Source: Accumulibacter sp. (GTDB lineage: Bacteria; Pseudomonadota; Gammaproteobacteria; Burkholderiales; Rhodocyclaceae). From it: a stretch of 64,000 nt of DNA. The DNA lies in NCBI GenBank assembly GCA_024235715.1, contig JACKLW010000015.1, forward strand, positions 1-64,000, in the 5' to 3' direction. Position 1 is the stretch's first letter. Every line of letters begins with the position of its first letter. Of this stretch, positions 35,902 to 43,742 are shown piece by piece. A model generated the notes under the pieces. That model was not told the DNA's origin, did not search any database, and saw nothing but the letters and a program-made list of their open reading frames with translations. The translations under genes and the position numbers were made by a program.

Positions 35902-36381
35902 CTGTTTTTTTCCAGCATCAGGCTCAGTGATGTGTTCCGTTTCGACCACGTTCCATTTGAGCCCCCGATTTCGATAGATTCGCTTTCCTTTCAATGGATA
36001 GTCAGCCACGTCGTGGTCAAGGCGCTGTCCTACGACGATACATTTGAGTACGCCAATACCGGTATTCCTCAATTGGTGCGCTTCGCCACCAGCGCGATAC
36101 CCGATGAAATCGCCGGCTTTCACTGGATAAGTCGTCTGTCCGATGGTGGCTTCGGCCTCGCCTTCCAACACATAAACGCATTCGTCCTCGTAATAGTGTT
36201 TATGCAACTCCGTTGACTCGTGGCCTGGCTCTACCTCGATAATGTGAAAACCGAACCCAGTTAGACCAACCATGTCTCCGACTGACTTGTTTACTCGTCT
36301 GGCATTTGAATTAAGAAAGTGTGTCTTCCGGAGACCTTCATATGCCGTGATTTCTTCCTTTGTGACAATATATTTGTCCAT
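35896..36381 (-). CDS. Cupin-domain protein, probable cassette gene
   Basis: 161-aa single-cupin protein. Motif 1 is STELHKHYYEDECVYVLEGEAEA and motif 2 VKAGDFIGYRAGGEAHQLRN, so the metal-binding His/Glu set is present. ATG 36381 is 17 bp from the end of a well-formed attC, an arrangement typical of integron cassettes. Codon use is less GC-rich than in nif genes. Enzymatic role unknown. Confidence 0.82.
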   Translation of the reverse strand: MDKYIVTKEEITAYEGLRKTHFLNSNARRVNKSVGDMVGLTGFGFHIIEVEPGHESTELHKHYYEDECVYVLEGEAEATIGQTTYPVKAGDFIGYRAGGEAHQLRNTGIGVLKCIVVGQRLDHDVADYPLKGKRIYRNRGLKWNVVETEHITEPDAGKKQA

Positions 36382-36397
36382 GGTGCTATCCAAAAAA

Positions 36398-36467
36398 GCC
36401 TGACGTTTGAATTAACCGGCCTTGCGCTGCTTCATCGCGCAGCGTCCGGTGGAATGATGAGTTGGGC
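36398..36467 (-). other. attC recombination site (70 bp)
   Basis: On the minus strand it opens GCCCAAC and closes GTCAGGC (core GTTRRRY with one change). Inner arms CCACCGGACGCTGCGCG and GCGCAAGGCCGGTTAATT are complementary with small interruptions, as in integron attC hairpins. It separates the small membrane-protein pseudogene from the cupin gene. Confidence 0.7.
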
Positions 36468-36491
36468 CGCATGGGAGAGGAACAAGCAGCC

Positions 36492-36816
36492 TCAACTCGG
36501 AACTCCCTTACCCTTATTGATGAAGATAACCCAGGCTACCCGGATGCCAAGGGCGACACCGCCAGAAAGTGCATATTCAGCACCACGCACCAGTTGTATG
36601 GCGGTACCAACGCTGCTCGCCGTGCCTAAGGCGCCAACAAGACAGCACGCGGAAAAGGATAGGCAGTGCGATCCCGGCCAGCGCTCCGTTTCCGCCGTGC
36701 GGCTCGGTGCCACGCATAACCAGGTTGAACCGCCAACTCGGCATGACTACGGGAGCCGCGGACGAAAACCCGAGCCAATAAACGACGGGCGCAACGGGGA
36801 TGCAATCGATCGGCAT
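36492..36816 (-). pseudogene. Small multi-helix membrane protein, frameshifted cassette gene
   Basis: ATG 36816 starts MPIDCIPVAPVVYWLGFSSA and continues to LAGIALPILF. There the continuation ACCLVGALGTASSVGTAIQL ... VALGIRVAWVIFINKGKG is in another frame, ending at 36492. The shift coincides with a TTTT run near 36655. The combined product would be about 107 residues with three hydrophobic segments. Family not recognised. Confidence 0.5.
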
Positions 36817-36844
36817 ATTAGTTCCAGAACCGGCGCTCTATGCT

Positions 36845-36943
36845 GCCCAACGCCCGAGTTCGGCGGAGTTTGAGGCGACGCCCGTTTTTGCGGCAGCAAG
36901 AATGGGTGGCGGGTCAAATTTCCGCTGCGACGATTTCTTATGC
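36845..36943 (-). other. attC-like site (99 bp)
   Basis: The right end on the minus strand, CGCCGAACTCGGGCGTTGGGC-like, is a classic attC half ending in the core GTTGGGC. The left core is probably GCATAAG (one change from RYYYAAC). The arms GCAGCGGAAA and GAGTTCGGCGGAG are partly complementary. It lies 46 bp beyond the oxidoreductase stop codon. Confidence 0.5.
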
Positions 36944-36989
36944 GACATTTCGACGGCGTCGGATGGGCATTCTCGTATGGAAGGCTTGC

Positions 36990-37964
36990 TCACTGTTTGC
37001 CACGGACCACGATTTTTCCACCTGCCCGATTCGCATCCATCAGGCGGTGCGCCTCAATCAAGTCCTCAAAATCAAAAACGGGCCCGGTCATGACGCGGAG
37101 CTCACCGCTCTCCACTGCCGAAACGTACTCTTGTAACTGTCGTGGAGGGAGATCAGCGGCTTCACCGCTATATGAAGTGAGCTTTACCGCCGTTGGAATG
37201 TCCCCCATAGGATGAAAATCTGCAAGAGCCCATTCCCCGCCCAAAATCCCGGTCATGCAAACGATCCCGCCTCGCCCCACACAGCGTAAGGAGTCGAGCA
37301 GTGTCTTGGTGCCAATCAGTTCAAGCACGCGATCATATGGCTTTTCACGTCGATCCCTGATCTGGCGATGCACCTCTTCATCATCTAGCCAAACTTCGTC
37401 CGCACCAGCGGTCATTAGGTCGTCAATTTTTCCAGGGTCGCGCGTCGTTGAGCCCACGTGCAAACCCGCGTGTTTGGCCAAGGCCAAGGCAGCCATCCCA
37501 ACCGAGGAAGTGCCTCCTCGGATCAGTAGCGACTCGGCTCGGTCGATTTCGAGCCCGACGTACAGCGAGCCATGCGTGGTCTGAAGCATTTCGGGTAGTG
37601 CTGCGAACTTTTCCCAGGGCAACTGCGTCTCGACGGGGAATACACACGCGTGCGGCACTAGAGTGAATTCCGCATAAGAGCCATCGAAGGCGCGACCCAT
37701 TCCGCCCATGATCGCGGCCACAGTAGTGCCAGGCGCCAGATCCATGCCTCCGGGATCAACGATTTCACCGACGCATTCGATGCCCAAGACGCGCGGAAAG
37801 CTAACCGTGGGCGAGTCTCCAATCCGTGTAAACCACTCGGATCGGTTGAGCCCAAACGCACGGACTCTGATCAGCGCCCAGCCTGTGCGGGGCTTTGGCG
37901 ACTCCATATCTTCAAGCTGGAATCGCTCAGGCCCGCCAGCGGTATGAATGACCCATGCCTTCAT
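36990..37964 (-). CDS. Quinone-oxidoreductase-like MDR protein (cassette gene)
   Basis: 324-aa zinc-independent medium-chain dehydrogenase/reductase. The GroES-like N-terminal half begins MKAWVIHTAGGPERFQLEDM and includes RVLGIECVGEIVDPGG. The Rossmann part shows LLIRGGTSSVGMAALALAKHAG (about 155-176, NAD(P)H site) and a typical C-terminal LIEAHRLMDANRAGGKIVV. GGAGG 7 nt upstream fixes the start. An attC starts 27 bp upstream of the start codon and another lies after the stop, which fits a complete cassette. Confidence 0.88.
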   Translation of the reverse strand: MKAWVIHTAGGPERFQLEDMESPKPRTGWALIRVRAFGLNRSEWFTRIGDSPTVSFPRVLGIECVGEIVDPGGMDLAPGTTVAAIMGGMGRAFDGSYAEFTLVPHACVFPVETQLPWEKFAALPEMLQTTHGSLYVGLEIDRAESLLIRGGTSSVGMAALALAKHAGLHVGSTTRDPGKIDDLMTAGADEVWLDDEEVHRQIRDRREKPYDRVLELIGTKTLLDSLRCVGRGGIVCMTGILGGEWALADFHPMGDIPTAVKLTSYSGEAADLPPRQLQEYVSAVESGELRVMTGPVFDFEDLIEAHRLMDANRAGGKIVVRGKQ

Positions 37965-37991
37965 GTGCGTCCTCCATGGTTGGGCTGTGTC

Positions 37992-38072
37992 GCATAACGC
38001 AAGGCGTAGCCGACGCACTTGCAGTGAGCGCAGCGAACGAAAAATGGGTTCGACTTTACGACCTTGTTAGGT
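37992..38072 (-). other. attC recombination site (81 bp)
   Basis: On the minus strand the site runs from ACCTAACAAGG to GCGTTATGC, both frequent attC ends. Arms CGTAAAGTCGAACCC and GCGTCGGCTACG are imperfectly complementary. A second heptamer GTTAGGC lies 8 bp outside it (38080-38086), which may be the scar of a nearly empty cassette. It also contains most of a spurious 61-codon ORF. Confidence 0.7.
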
Positions 38073-38079
38073 ATTGGTA

Positions 38080-38613
38080 GCCTAACGGCCAGCAATCTTG
38101 TTTCTTTCCGCACTATATTCCTTGGCAATCGCTCGAAATTTTTCACTAACCGCAGTCTCTTGGCGACGAATAAGTTAAACTGGCTCCCTTTTTTAATTGC
38201 TCGCCATTAAGATTGCGCTCCTTTGAGCTGGAGAAAACAAGCAGCCTCAATTCAAGATAGCTAAAATCATGGCACACTTTCCAGCTCCCGCTTACCAAGT
38301 CAAGAACGGCCGAATCAAATGGTAAGAAGCAAAATTGTCGTTATTGTTAACTATAGCCCAAATTTCTTCCCTGCTTGCTAAACCAGGCAATAGCAGTTTT
38401 CTAATTGAGAGAAAAAATTTCTCCATCGGCATTTGGCAAAAAAATAGTATGCTCGGATTGATTGTAATAGAGAATTTTGTCGTCGAATACAATCTTCGAC
38501 GCTTCGTGGCAAGGTATTATGTATTTTTAAAAATTAGTTTCCCTTTGCCGCCTTCGTTCCGAAAAAAACGCAACCATTAAATCTGCCATAATCTTGTTAA
38601 AATCGATCGGCAT
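38080..38613 (-). pseudogene. AT-rich decayed cassette
   Basis: Noticeably lower in GC than the rest of the window. From ATG 38613, 7 bp inside an attC, the frame gives MPIDFNKIMADLMVAFFSER ... ETNF, then an in-frame TAA. It continues in the same frame with IPCHEASKIVFDDKILYYNQ ... GEIFSL to a TAG. A separate coherent tail EKFRAIAKEYSAERNKIAGR ends at the TAG inside 38080-38086. These look like remains of one or two small foreign genes. No family recognised. Confidence 0.5.
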
Positions 38614-38620
38614 ATTTGAT

Positions 38621-38680
38621 ATTCAAGGTTTTAAGTAAGGAGCGCGCTTCAGTGAGTCCCGCTTGAATGATAGGTTAGGC
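38621..38680 (-). other. attC recombination site (60 bp)
   Basis: On the minus strand: core GCCTAAC, then CATTCAAGCGGGAC, a short loop region GAAGCGCGCTCC, and TTACTTAAAACC before the end CTTGAAT (core GTTRRRY with G to C). Length and left half are those of classical 59-60-bp sites. The stop codon TAA of the zinc-ribbon gene lies within the left core. Confidence 0.7.
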
Positions 38681-39157
38681 ATACGTTGCGACGAAAAAAA
38701 TGGCTGGCAACACGATAATCAAGACGGCAATGCCGAGGCAGCCGCTACGTGACTCTGCAGAAGAATAGCGTGGTCGGACGCTTGATTTCGCCAATGCTCC
38801 AGCGGCGGCCGATGCTCTTGCTGGCGAAGCAGGAGATGACTGCGGAACCTGGCTGGGCGATCCGGCCAGACCGCTTGCTTGGGACTCTTGAGGAGGGCGC
38901 GAACCGCGCCATTTCTGGTGGCAAGCATTGCAAAAAAAGTGGCGCGTTCCCTTTTCCCAAGCTGCGACAGTTCGCTTGGTGTGCGTGAACTGTTGAGAGC
39001 AGCCTGCACAAGCGAACTGCATACTAGCCGGACCTCTCGGCGTAGGCCGAGACGCTTTACGGGTTTGCGTTGAGCTAGCGCTGACAATGACGATGAGAAA
39101 AATGATGATAATCAAAGCACCGCCGACCATCAAGAGTAGGTTGTCACTGAATTGCAT
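38675..39157 (-). CDS. Zinc-ribbon membrane protein, cassette gene
   Basis: 160-aa protein. One membrane helix near the N-terminus (about 8-27, LLLMVGGALIIIIFLIVIVS) is followed by a zinc ribbon with CAGCSQQF (about 49-56) and FFCNACHQKW (about 74-83), a low-complexity Ser/Pro/Ala linker, and a second helix at the C-terminus (GIAVLIIVLPAIFFVATY). It ends inside an attC core and starts 7 bp from another attC, so it is an exact cassette. Function unknown. Confidence 0.78.
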   Translation of the reverse strand: MQFSDNLLLMVGGALIIIIFLIVIVSASSTQTRKASRPTPRGPASMQFACAGCSQQFTHTKRTVAAWEKGTRHFFCNACHQKWRGSRPPQESQASGLAGSPSQVPQSSPASPARASAAAGALAKSSVRPRYSSAESRSGCLGIAVLIIVLPAIFFVATYA

Positions 39158-39163
39158 TGGAAA

Positions 39164-39232
39164 TCCTAACGTAAAATTAAGGGGCTGCGCGAGGGTTTAT
39201 TGACGTAGTCCCGCTTGACTGCAAATTTAGGC
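39164..39232 (-). other. attC recombination site (69 bp)
   Basis: On the minus strand: GCCTAAATTTGCAGTCAAGCGGGAC, where the core has AAA for AAC, a 25-nt centre, then CCCCTTAATTTTACGTTAGGA. The arms GTCAAGCGGG and CCCCTTAATTTTAC match the usual L-type boxes. The two ends carry single-base core changes. Confidence 0.65.
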
Positions 39233-39239
39233 GCTTCGG

Positions 39240-39491
39240 TCAAGAAAAAACGCCTTTGGAGCAGTGCTGCGCAACGGCGAACAAAATATCACCTGCAAAG
39301 ACCACGAATGCCGAAGCTCGGACTGTTGCAATAGAAATGGTGTGATTCATTTTGGCACGACGTAAACCAAGGAGCGGGCCATTGGCAAGAACGATGCCGC
39401 TAACAAAGAAGCAAAACCAATAAAATCTAGATTCAGATTCAGCTCGCAGGACGCGATCTAGGATGCCCAGCGTGATCGCATATGCGGCACT
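39240..39491 (-). pseudogene. Decayed first cassette, membrane-protein remnant
   Basis: An 83-codon open frame without an early start codon gives hydrophobic segments FYWFCFFVSGIVLANGPLLG and ATVRASAFVVFAGDILFAVA and stops at 39240, 8 bp before the attC. A plausible start IKVIALIVL lies just upstream in another frame. I read it as the frameshifted gene of the cassette nearest the integrase. Confidence 0.4.
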
Positions 39492-39523
39492 TTACAACAC
39501 GATGAGCGCAATGACTTTGATAC

Positions 39524-39590
39524 GCCTGACGTTTAGTCAACACCGCTTTCGGTTCATAATCCAGCGGGTGCAAGTGCATAAACTTGCCAG
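39524..39590 (-). other. Possible attI region
   Basis: Between the integrase start and the first cassette, the minus strand carries AAACGTCAGGC (core at 39524-39530), the same core variant as at 36398-36404. An attI site is expected exactly here. No repeat structure confirms it. Confidence 0.35.
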
Positions 39591-39627
39591 CAAGCTGCAA
39601 GAAAATAATTTCATTCGGGTGTAGAAC

Positions 39628-40439
39628 ATGCACGCTCCTGACGAGTCGGAACATGCACCTTCCGGACACAGGGTCCTCGACCAGCTTCGGGATCGCATCC
39701 GCCTCAGGCACTACAGCATACGAACGGAGACCCGGTATGTCCACCGGGCCAGGCGGTATCTTTGCTTGCACCATAAGCGCCGTCTGCGGGGTAGGGGTGC
39801 TGCCGAGGTGGAGGCATTTCTCACACATCCGGCAGTCGACGGCGACGTCGCAGCGGCAACGCGGAATCAGGCATTGCCTGCCCTGCCTTTCCTCTACCGC
39901 GAGGTTCTGGCCGTCGAGCTGCCGTGGCTGGACGATGTGGTTCGGGCAAAGCGGCAGCAGCGCACGCCCGTGGTTCGCTCGCGTGCGCAAGTCTGACGGG
40001 TGCTCGGACTCGGAGGGCCTCCATTCGTTGCCGGCCCGCCTGCTTTGCGGCTCCGGCATGCGCCTGGAGGAAGCGATTCGTTTGCGGATGAAAGACGTGG
40101 ACTTCGAGCGCAGCGAAATCCGGATCCGCGACGGCAACGGTGCGAAGGATCGTGACGATGTTGGCAGAGGCGGTCGTGGCGGATCTGCGCGCCGGTCTGG
40201 CGCGCCGGCGGCACATGTTCCAGGACGACTTGCAGAAAGGGAAGGCCGTGCCGGCGGCGGGCATTGCCAAACCGGCCACGCCGAATGCGCTGCGCCACTC
40301 TCTTGCCACGCAACTGCTTGAAAGCGGCTACGACATGCGTACCGTCCAGGAAGTGCTCGGGCATTCGGGTGTGGTGACGACGATGATCTCGGCCCATGTG
40401 TCGAACAGGGGCGGGCGGGGTGTACGCAGCCCGCTCGAC
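39628..40439 (+). pseudogene. intI: Integron integrase IntI, inactivated
   Basis: Tyrosine recombinase of the integron type. The first frame (from ATG 39628) gives LDQLRDRIRLRHYSIRTETR, AAEVEAFLTHPAV and LYREVLAVELPWLDDVVRAK. After a shift near 39990 comes [20 protein letters not shown] (box I Arg). After another near 40145 come [19 protein letters not shown] and [20 protein letters not shown] (box II His/Arg). About 50 residues that normally precede box II, including the integron-specific patch, are deleted. The catalytic Tyr position in TTMIYTHV reads TTMISAHV, so it is Ser. It is divergent from the cassettes, as in every integron. Confidence 0.88.
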
Positions 40440-40895
40440 GCACGGGGTTGGCGTGCGGCGCGACTGGTGCCCGTGCGCCGATTGACAACGGGCCGTTCCA
40501 GACGCGGTGGCCGCTGGCCCATGACTTGCCCGATCCCGCAGCCCGGCAATCCGCCTCTGCAAGGAGTCCTGGCATCTTTCCTTTTTTCCCAACGGCTTGA
40601 CGTGGTGAGATCGAGAGAGCGGTCCTCACCCGGCCGTCGGAAGCCGGAGGGCGAGGCGCGGGGAAATCCTCCGCAGGGCGCTCGTGGTCATCCGTCGAAG
40701 CGGTCCGGCGGTTGCAAGTGATCGTATCGTCGGGCCGCGGCGGTTTGCCGCCCTGGCGCTGCATGAGGCGGTCGAAGGCGCCGGGAATTGGCCGCTCCGT
40801 CGCTTCGAGTGCGCCTGCGGACCTCCTCCAGCCTTTCGTCGCGGCCGTTTGGGTACTGGCAAGCCGGTCGGCCCGGCGTGGCGAAGACGACCCGC
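40440..40895. other. Non-coding stretch between intI remnant and nif promoter
   Basis: Frames on both strands are open because of high GC, but none shows recognisable protein features. I see no RNA gene or strong repeat. It ends at the NifA site of the nifIscA operon. Confidence 0.45.
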
Positions 40896-40911
40896 TGTCG
40901 TAAAGACGACA
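40896..40911. promoter_or_regulatory. NifA upstream activator sequence (nifIscA-nifU-nifS)
   Basis: TGTCGTAAAGACGACA, a TGT-N10-ACA palindrome 56 bp upstream of the sigma-54 promoter. Confidence 0.85.
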
Positions 40912-40966
40912 AAACGGGAATTCCGGAAAAGGCAATGAATTCAGCGGTTGCAGCGCGATGCGCGGA

Positions 40967-40982
40967 TGGCACGGGGCTTGCA
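40967..40982 (+). promoter_or_regulatory. Sigma-54 promoter of nifIscA-nifU-nifS
   Basis: TGGCAC-GGGGC-TTGCA matches the -24/-12 consensus exactly, 32 bp upstream of the nifIscA start codon. Confidence 0.9.
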
Positions 40983-41014
40983 ATGACTATTTCAGTCACC
41001 CTGGGAGAACGCGC

Positions 41015-41338
41015 ATGATCAATCTGACCCCCGCCGCGATGGACGCCGTCCGGCGTTTCATCCGTGGTTCCGCCACGCCGGTTGCCGGGCTGCGCCTGAC
41101 GGTCGCCGGAGGCGGCTGTTCGGGACTGCAATACGGCATGAAGCTGGAGGCCGAGAAGGCCGAGGACGACTGGGAGATGGAAGTGGGCGGCATCAAGCTG
41201 CTGGTCGATGCGCTGACCTTTCCGATGGTCGACAACGTCACCATCGATTTCATCGACTCGCTGACCCATACCGGTTTCAGATTCGACAACCCGAACGCCA
41301 GCGCGCAGTGTTCCTGCGGCTCGTCGTTCTCGGTCTGA
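41015..41338 (+). CDS. nifIscA: nif-specific IscA/HesB-type Fe-S carrier
   Basis: 107-aa A-type iron-sulfur carrier. The three cluster cysteines are present in GGGCSGLQY (Cys about 35) and the C-terminal CSCGSSFSV. It probably accepts clusters assembled on NifU. GGGAG precedes ATG 41015; nifU follows after 12 bp. Confidence 0.92.
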   Translation: MINLTPAAMDAVRRFIRGSATPVAGLRLTVAGGGCSGLQYGMKLEAEKAEDDWEMEVGGIKLLVDALTFPMVDNVTIDFIDSLTHTGFRFDNPNASAQCSCGSSFSV

Positions 41339-41350
41339 GGAGAATCCGGC

Positions 41351-42280
41351 ATGTGGGAATACTCGGACAAGGTTCGCGAGCACTTCTTCAATCCGCGCAA
41401 CTCGGGGCCGCTGAAGGACGCCAACGGCATCGGCGACGTCGGCTCGATCCAGTGCGGCGACGCGCTGCGGCTGATGCTGAAGGTCAATGGGCAGACCGAG
41501 GTCATCGAGGATGCGCATTTCCAGACCTTCGGTTGCGGATCGGCGATCGCGTCGTCATCGGCGCTGACCGAGATCATCAAGGGCATGACCCTGGACCAGG
41601 CGCTCGAGGTGTCGAACCAGAACATTGCCGACTACCTCGACGGCTTGCCGCCGGAGAAGATGCACTGTTCGGTGATGGGTCGCGAGGCGCTGCAGGCGGC
41701 GATCGCCAATTACCGCGGCGAGGAATGGTCCGACGATCACGAGGAAGGCGCGCTGATCTGCAAGTGCTTCGCTGTCGATGCCGTGAAGATCGCCGACGTG
41801 GTCACCGCCAACCACTTGAACACTGTCGAGGAAGTCACTTTCTACACCAAGGCCGGTGGCGGGTGCACCGCGTGTCACGAGGGTATCGAGGAGATCCTGG
41901 CCGGGATCAAGGCTGAACGCGCGGGCCCTGGCGAAGTCTCGCCGCCGCTCGTTTCCCCGGTTCCCGCGGCGCCGGCTGCCCCGGTGAGCGCGCCGACTGC
42001 GGCGGTCGGCACGCCGACGCCGTCGCGACTGACCCTGGTGCAGAAAATAAGGAAGATCGAGGAGGTCCTCGAGTCGGTCCGGCCAATGCTGCAGCGCGAT
42101 CATGGTGATGTCGAACTGGCCGACGTCCAGGGCAAGACGATCTACGTCACCCTCAAGGGCGCCTGCTCCGGTTGCATGATGGAGGTGGCGACGCTGGGCG
42201 GCATCCAGCAGAAGATGATCGAGACGCTGGGCGAACTGGTGAAGGTTCTGCCCGTTTCGCACATGCCGGTCGAAGCCTGA
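41351..42280 (+). CDS. nifU: Fe-S cluster scaffold NifU
   Basis: 309-aa three-domain scaffold. The IscU-like N-terminal domain has Cys35, Cys62 and Cys106. The central [2Fe-2S] ferredoxin-like domain has Cys137, Cys139, Cys172 and Cys175. The C-terminal Nfu domain has Cys272 and Cys275 (ACSGCMME). All nine positions coincide with the numbering of A. vinelandii NifU. A Pro/Ala-rich linker (about 192-222) separates the last two domains. It works with NifS to supply clusters for nitrogenase. Confidence 0.96.
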   Translation: MWEYSDKVREHFFNPRNSGPLKDANGIGDVGSIQCGDALRLMLKVNGQTEVIEDAHFQTFGCGSAIASSSALTEIIKGMTLDQALEVSNQNIADYLDGLPPEKMHCSVMGREALQAAIANYRGEEWSDDHEEGALICKCFAVDAVKIADVVTANHLNTVEEVTFYTKAGGGCTACHEGIEEILAGIKAERAGPGEVSPPLVSPVPAAPAAPVSAPTAAVGTPTPSRLTLVQKIRKIEEVLESVRPMLQRDHGDVELADVQGKTIYVTLKGACSGCMMEVATLGGIQQKMIETLGELVKVLPVSHMPVEA

Positions 42281-42355
42281 TATCTGGTCGGGAAGGCTGA
42301 GAAGTCAGCCAGGCGCCAGGCGAGCCATCTACAGACTAGCCAAAGGACTGGACAC

Positions 42356-43564
42356 ATGGAAGCGATCTATCTGGACAACAACGCCACGACGCGCTGCGAC
42401 CCGGCCGTTGTCGAAGCGATGCTACCGTTCTTCACCGAGCATTTCGGCAATGCGTCGTCCATTCATGCCTTTGGCAGCCAGGTCGGCAAGGCGCTCAAGA
42501 AGGCGCGTGGCCAGGTGCAGGCGCTGCTCGGTGCCGAGCATGACTCGGAGATCATCTTTACCTCCTGCGGTACCGAGTCGGATGCCACGGCCATCCTGTC
42601 GGCCCTGCGGGCACAGCCGGAACGAAACACGGTGATCACCACCGTCGTCGAGCACCCGGCGGTTCTGACGCTCTGCGACTGGCTCGAGAAGGAAGGCTAT
42701 GTCGTGCATAGACTCAGGGTGGACCGGAAAGGCCGCCTTGACATGGACGAATATCGGTCCCTGTTGAACGATCGCGTCGCCATCGTCTCGGCGATGTGGG
42801 CCAACAACGAGACCGGGACCCTGTTTCCGGTACTCGAGATGGCCGCAATGGCCGCCGCCCGGGGGATCATGTTTCATACCGATGCGGTGCAGGCGGTGGG
42901 CAAGATTCCCATCGACCTCAAGAACACGAAGATCGACATGCTTTCGCTCTCCGGTCACAAGCTGCACGCGCCGAAGGGAATCGGCGCGCTCTACCTGCGC
43001 CGGGGCTGCCGCTTCCGGCCGCTGTTGCGCGGCGGTCACCAGGAGCGCGGCCGGCGCGCCGGGACCGAGAACTCGGCCTCGATCGTGGCCCTGGGCAAGG
43101 CCTGCGAGCTTGCAAGCGAGCACATGGACGAGGAGAACACGACCGTCATGGGTCTGCGCGACAGGCTGGAGAAAGGCATCCTCAGCCGGATCGGCCACTG
43201 CTTTCCGACCGGCGATGTGAGCAACCGTCTGCCTAATACCAGCAATATCGCCTTCGAATATATCGAAGGCGAGGCGATTCTCCTGCTGTTGAACAGGCTG
43301 GGGATTGCCGGCAGTTCGGGTTCGGCCTGCACCTCGGGTTCGCTCGAACCCTCGCACGTCATGCGCGCCATGGGCATTCCCTACACGGCGGCGCATGGCA
43401 CCATCCGTTTCTCGCTCTCGCGCTACAACACCGACACCGAGGTGGACCGGGTGATCGAAGTCGTGCCGGGGATCATCGCCCAACTGCGCAAGCTCTCGCC
43501 CTACTGGACCGACGACGGGCCGGCGGCGAATCCGGAGGCCGCCTTTACTCCGACCTATGCCTGA
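42356..43564 (+). CDS. nifS: Cysteine desulfurase NifS
   Basis: 402-aa PLP enzyme that releases sulfur from cysteine for NifU. The PLP lysine is Lys202 (SLSGHKLHAPKG) and the persulfide cysteine is Cys325 (SSGSACTSGSLEPSHV), again as in A. vinelandii. The 75-bp gap after nifU contains no obvious promoter. A 12-bp hairpin follows the stop. Confidence 0.96.
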   Translation: MEAIYLDNNATTRCDPAVVEAMLPFFTEHFGNASSIHAFGSQVGKALKKARGQVQALLGAEHDSEIIFTSCGTESDATAILSALRAQPERNTVITTVVEHPAVLTLCDWLEKEGYVVHRLRVDRKGRLDMDEYRSLLNDRVAIVSAMWANNETGTLFPVLEMAAMAAARGIMFHTDAVQAVGKIPIDLKNTKIDMLSLSGHKLHAPKGIGALYLRRGCRFRPLLRGGHQERGRRAGTENSASIVALGKACELASEHMDEENTTVMGLRDRLEKGILSRIGHCFPTGDVSNRLPNTSNIAFEYIEGEAILLLLNRLGIAGSSGSACTSGSLEPSHVMRAMGIPYTAAHGTIRFSLSRYNTDTEVDRVIEVVPGIIAQLRKLSPYWTDDGPAANPEAAFTPTYA

Positions 43565-43580
43565 CCTGGCCGCGAGCGAG

Positions 43581-43608
43581 ACGAAGACCGCGGCGACGCG
43601 GTCTTCGT
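43581..43608. terminator. Strong hairpin after nifS
   Basis: ACGAAGACCGCG (43581-43592) pairs perfectly with CGCGGTCTTCGT (43597-43608) around a GCGA tetraloop. No T-run follows, so it is either a Rho-assisted end or a 3'-stabilising hairpin between the converging nifS and nifM genes. A second 7-bp stem lies at 43718-43741. Confidence 0.55.
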
Positions 43609-43742
43609 GCCGTTGGAGCGAGGGGGGGCAATGTGCGTTCGCTGGCTCCGCGCCAGGCGATCAGGCATCAACGAGCCGGACAATCACAGGCACATTCTTT
43701 GCGAGGACGAAGCACGGCGGGCCGGGTGGTCGCTCGGCCCGG

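Noticed and set aside
37961..38146. A 61-codon minus-strand ORF with CAHCKCVGYALRYAT
   Set aside because: It is a translation of an attC hairpin and its flank; such ORFs recur across attC sites and are not genes.
39439..40983. A 514-codon open frame on the minus strand over the integrase region
   Set aside because: It is antisense to recognisable IntI segments and has the Arg/Pro/Ala-rich composition of high-GC shadow frames.
43718..43741. Second terminator between nifS and nifM
   Set aside because: Only a 7-bp stem with no T-run on either strand; too weak to list alone.
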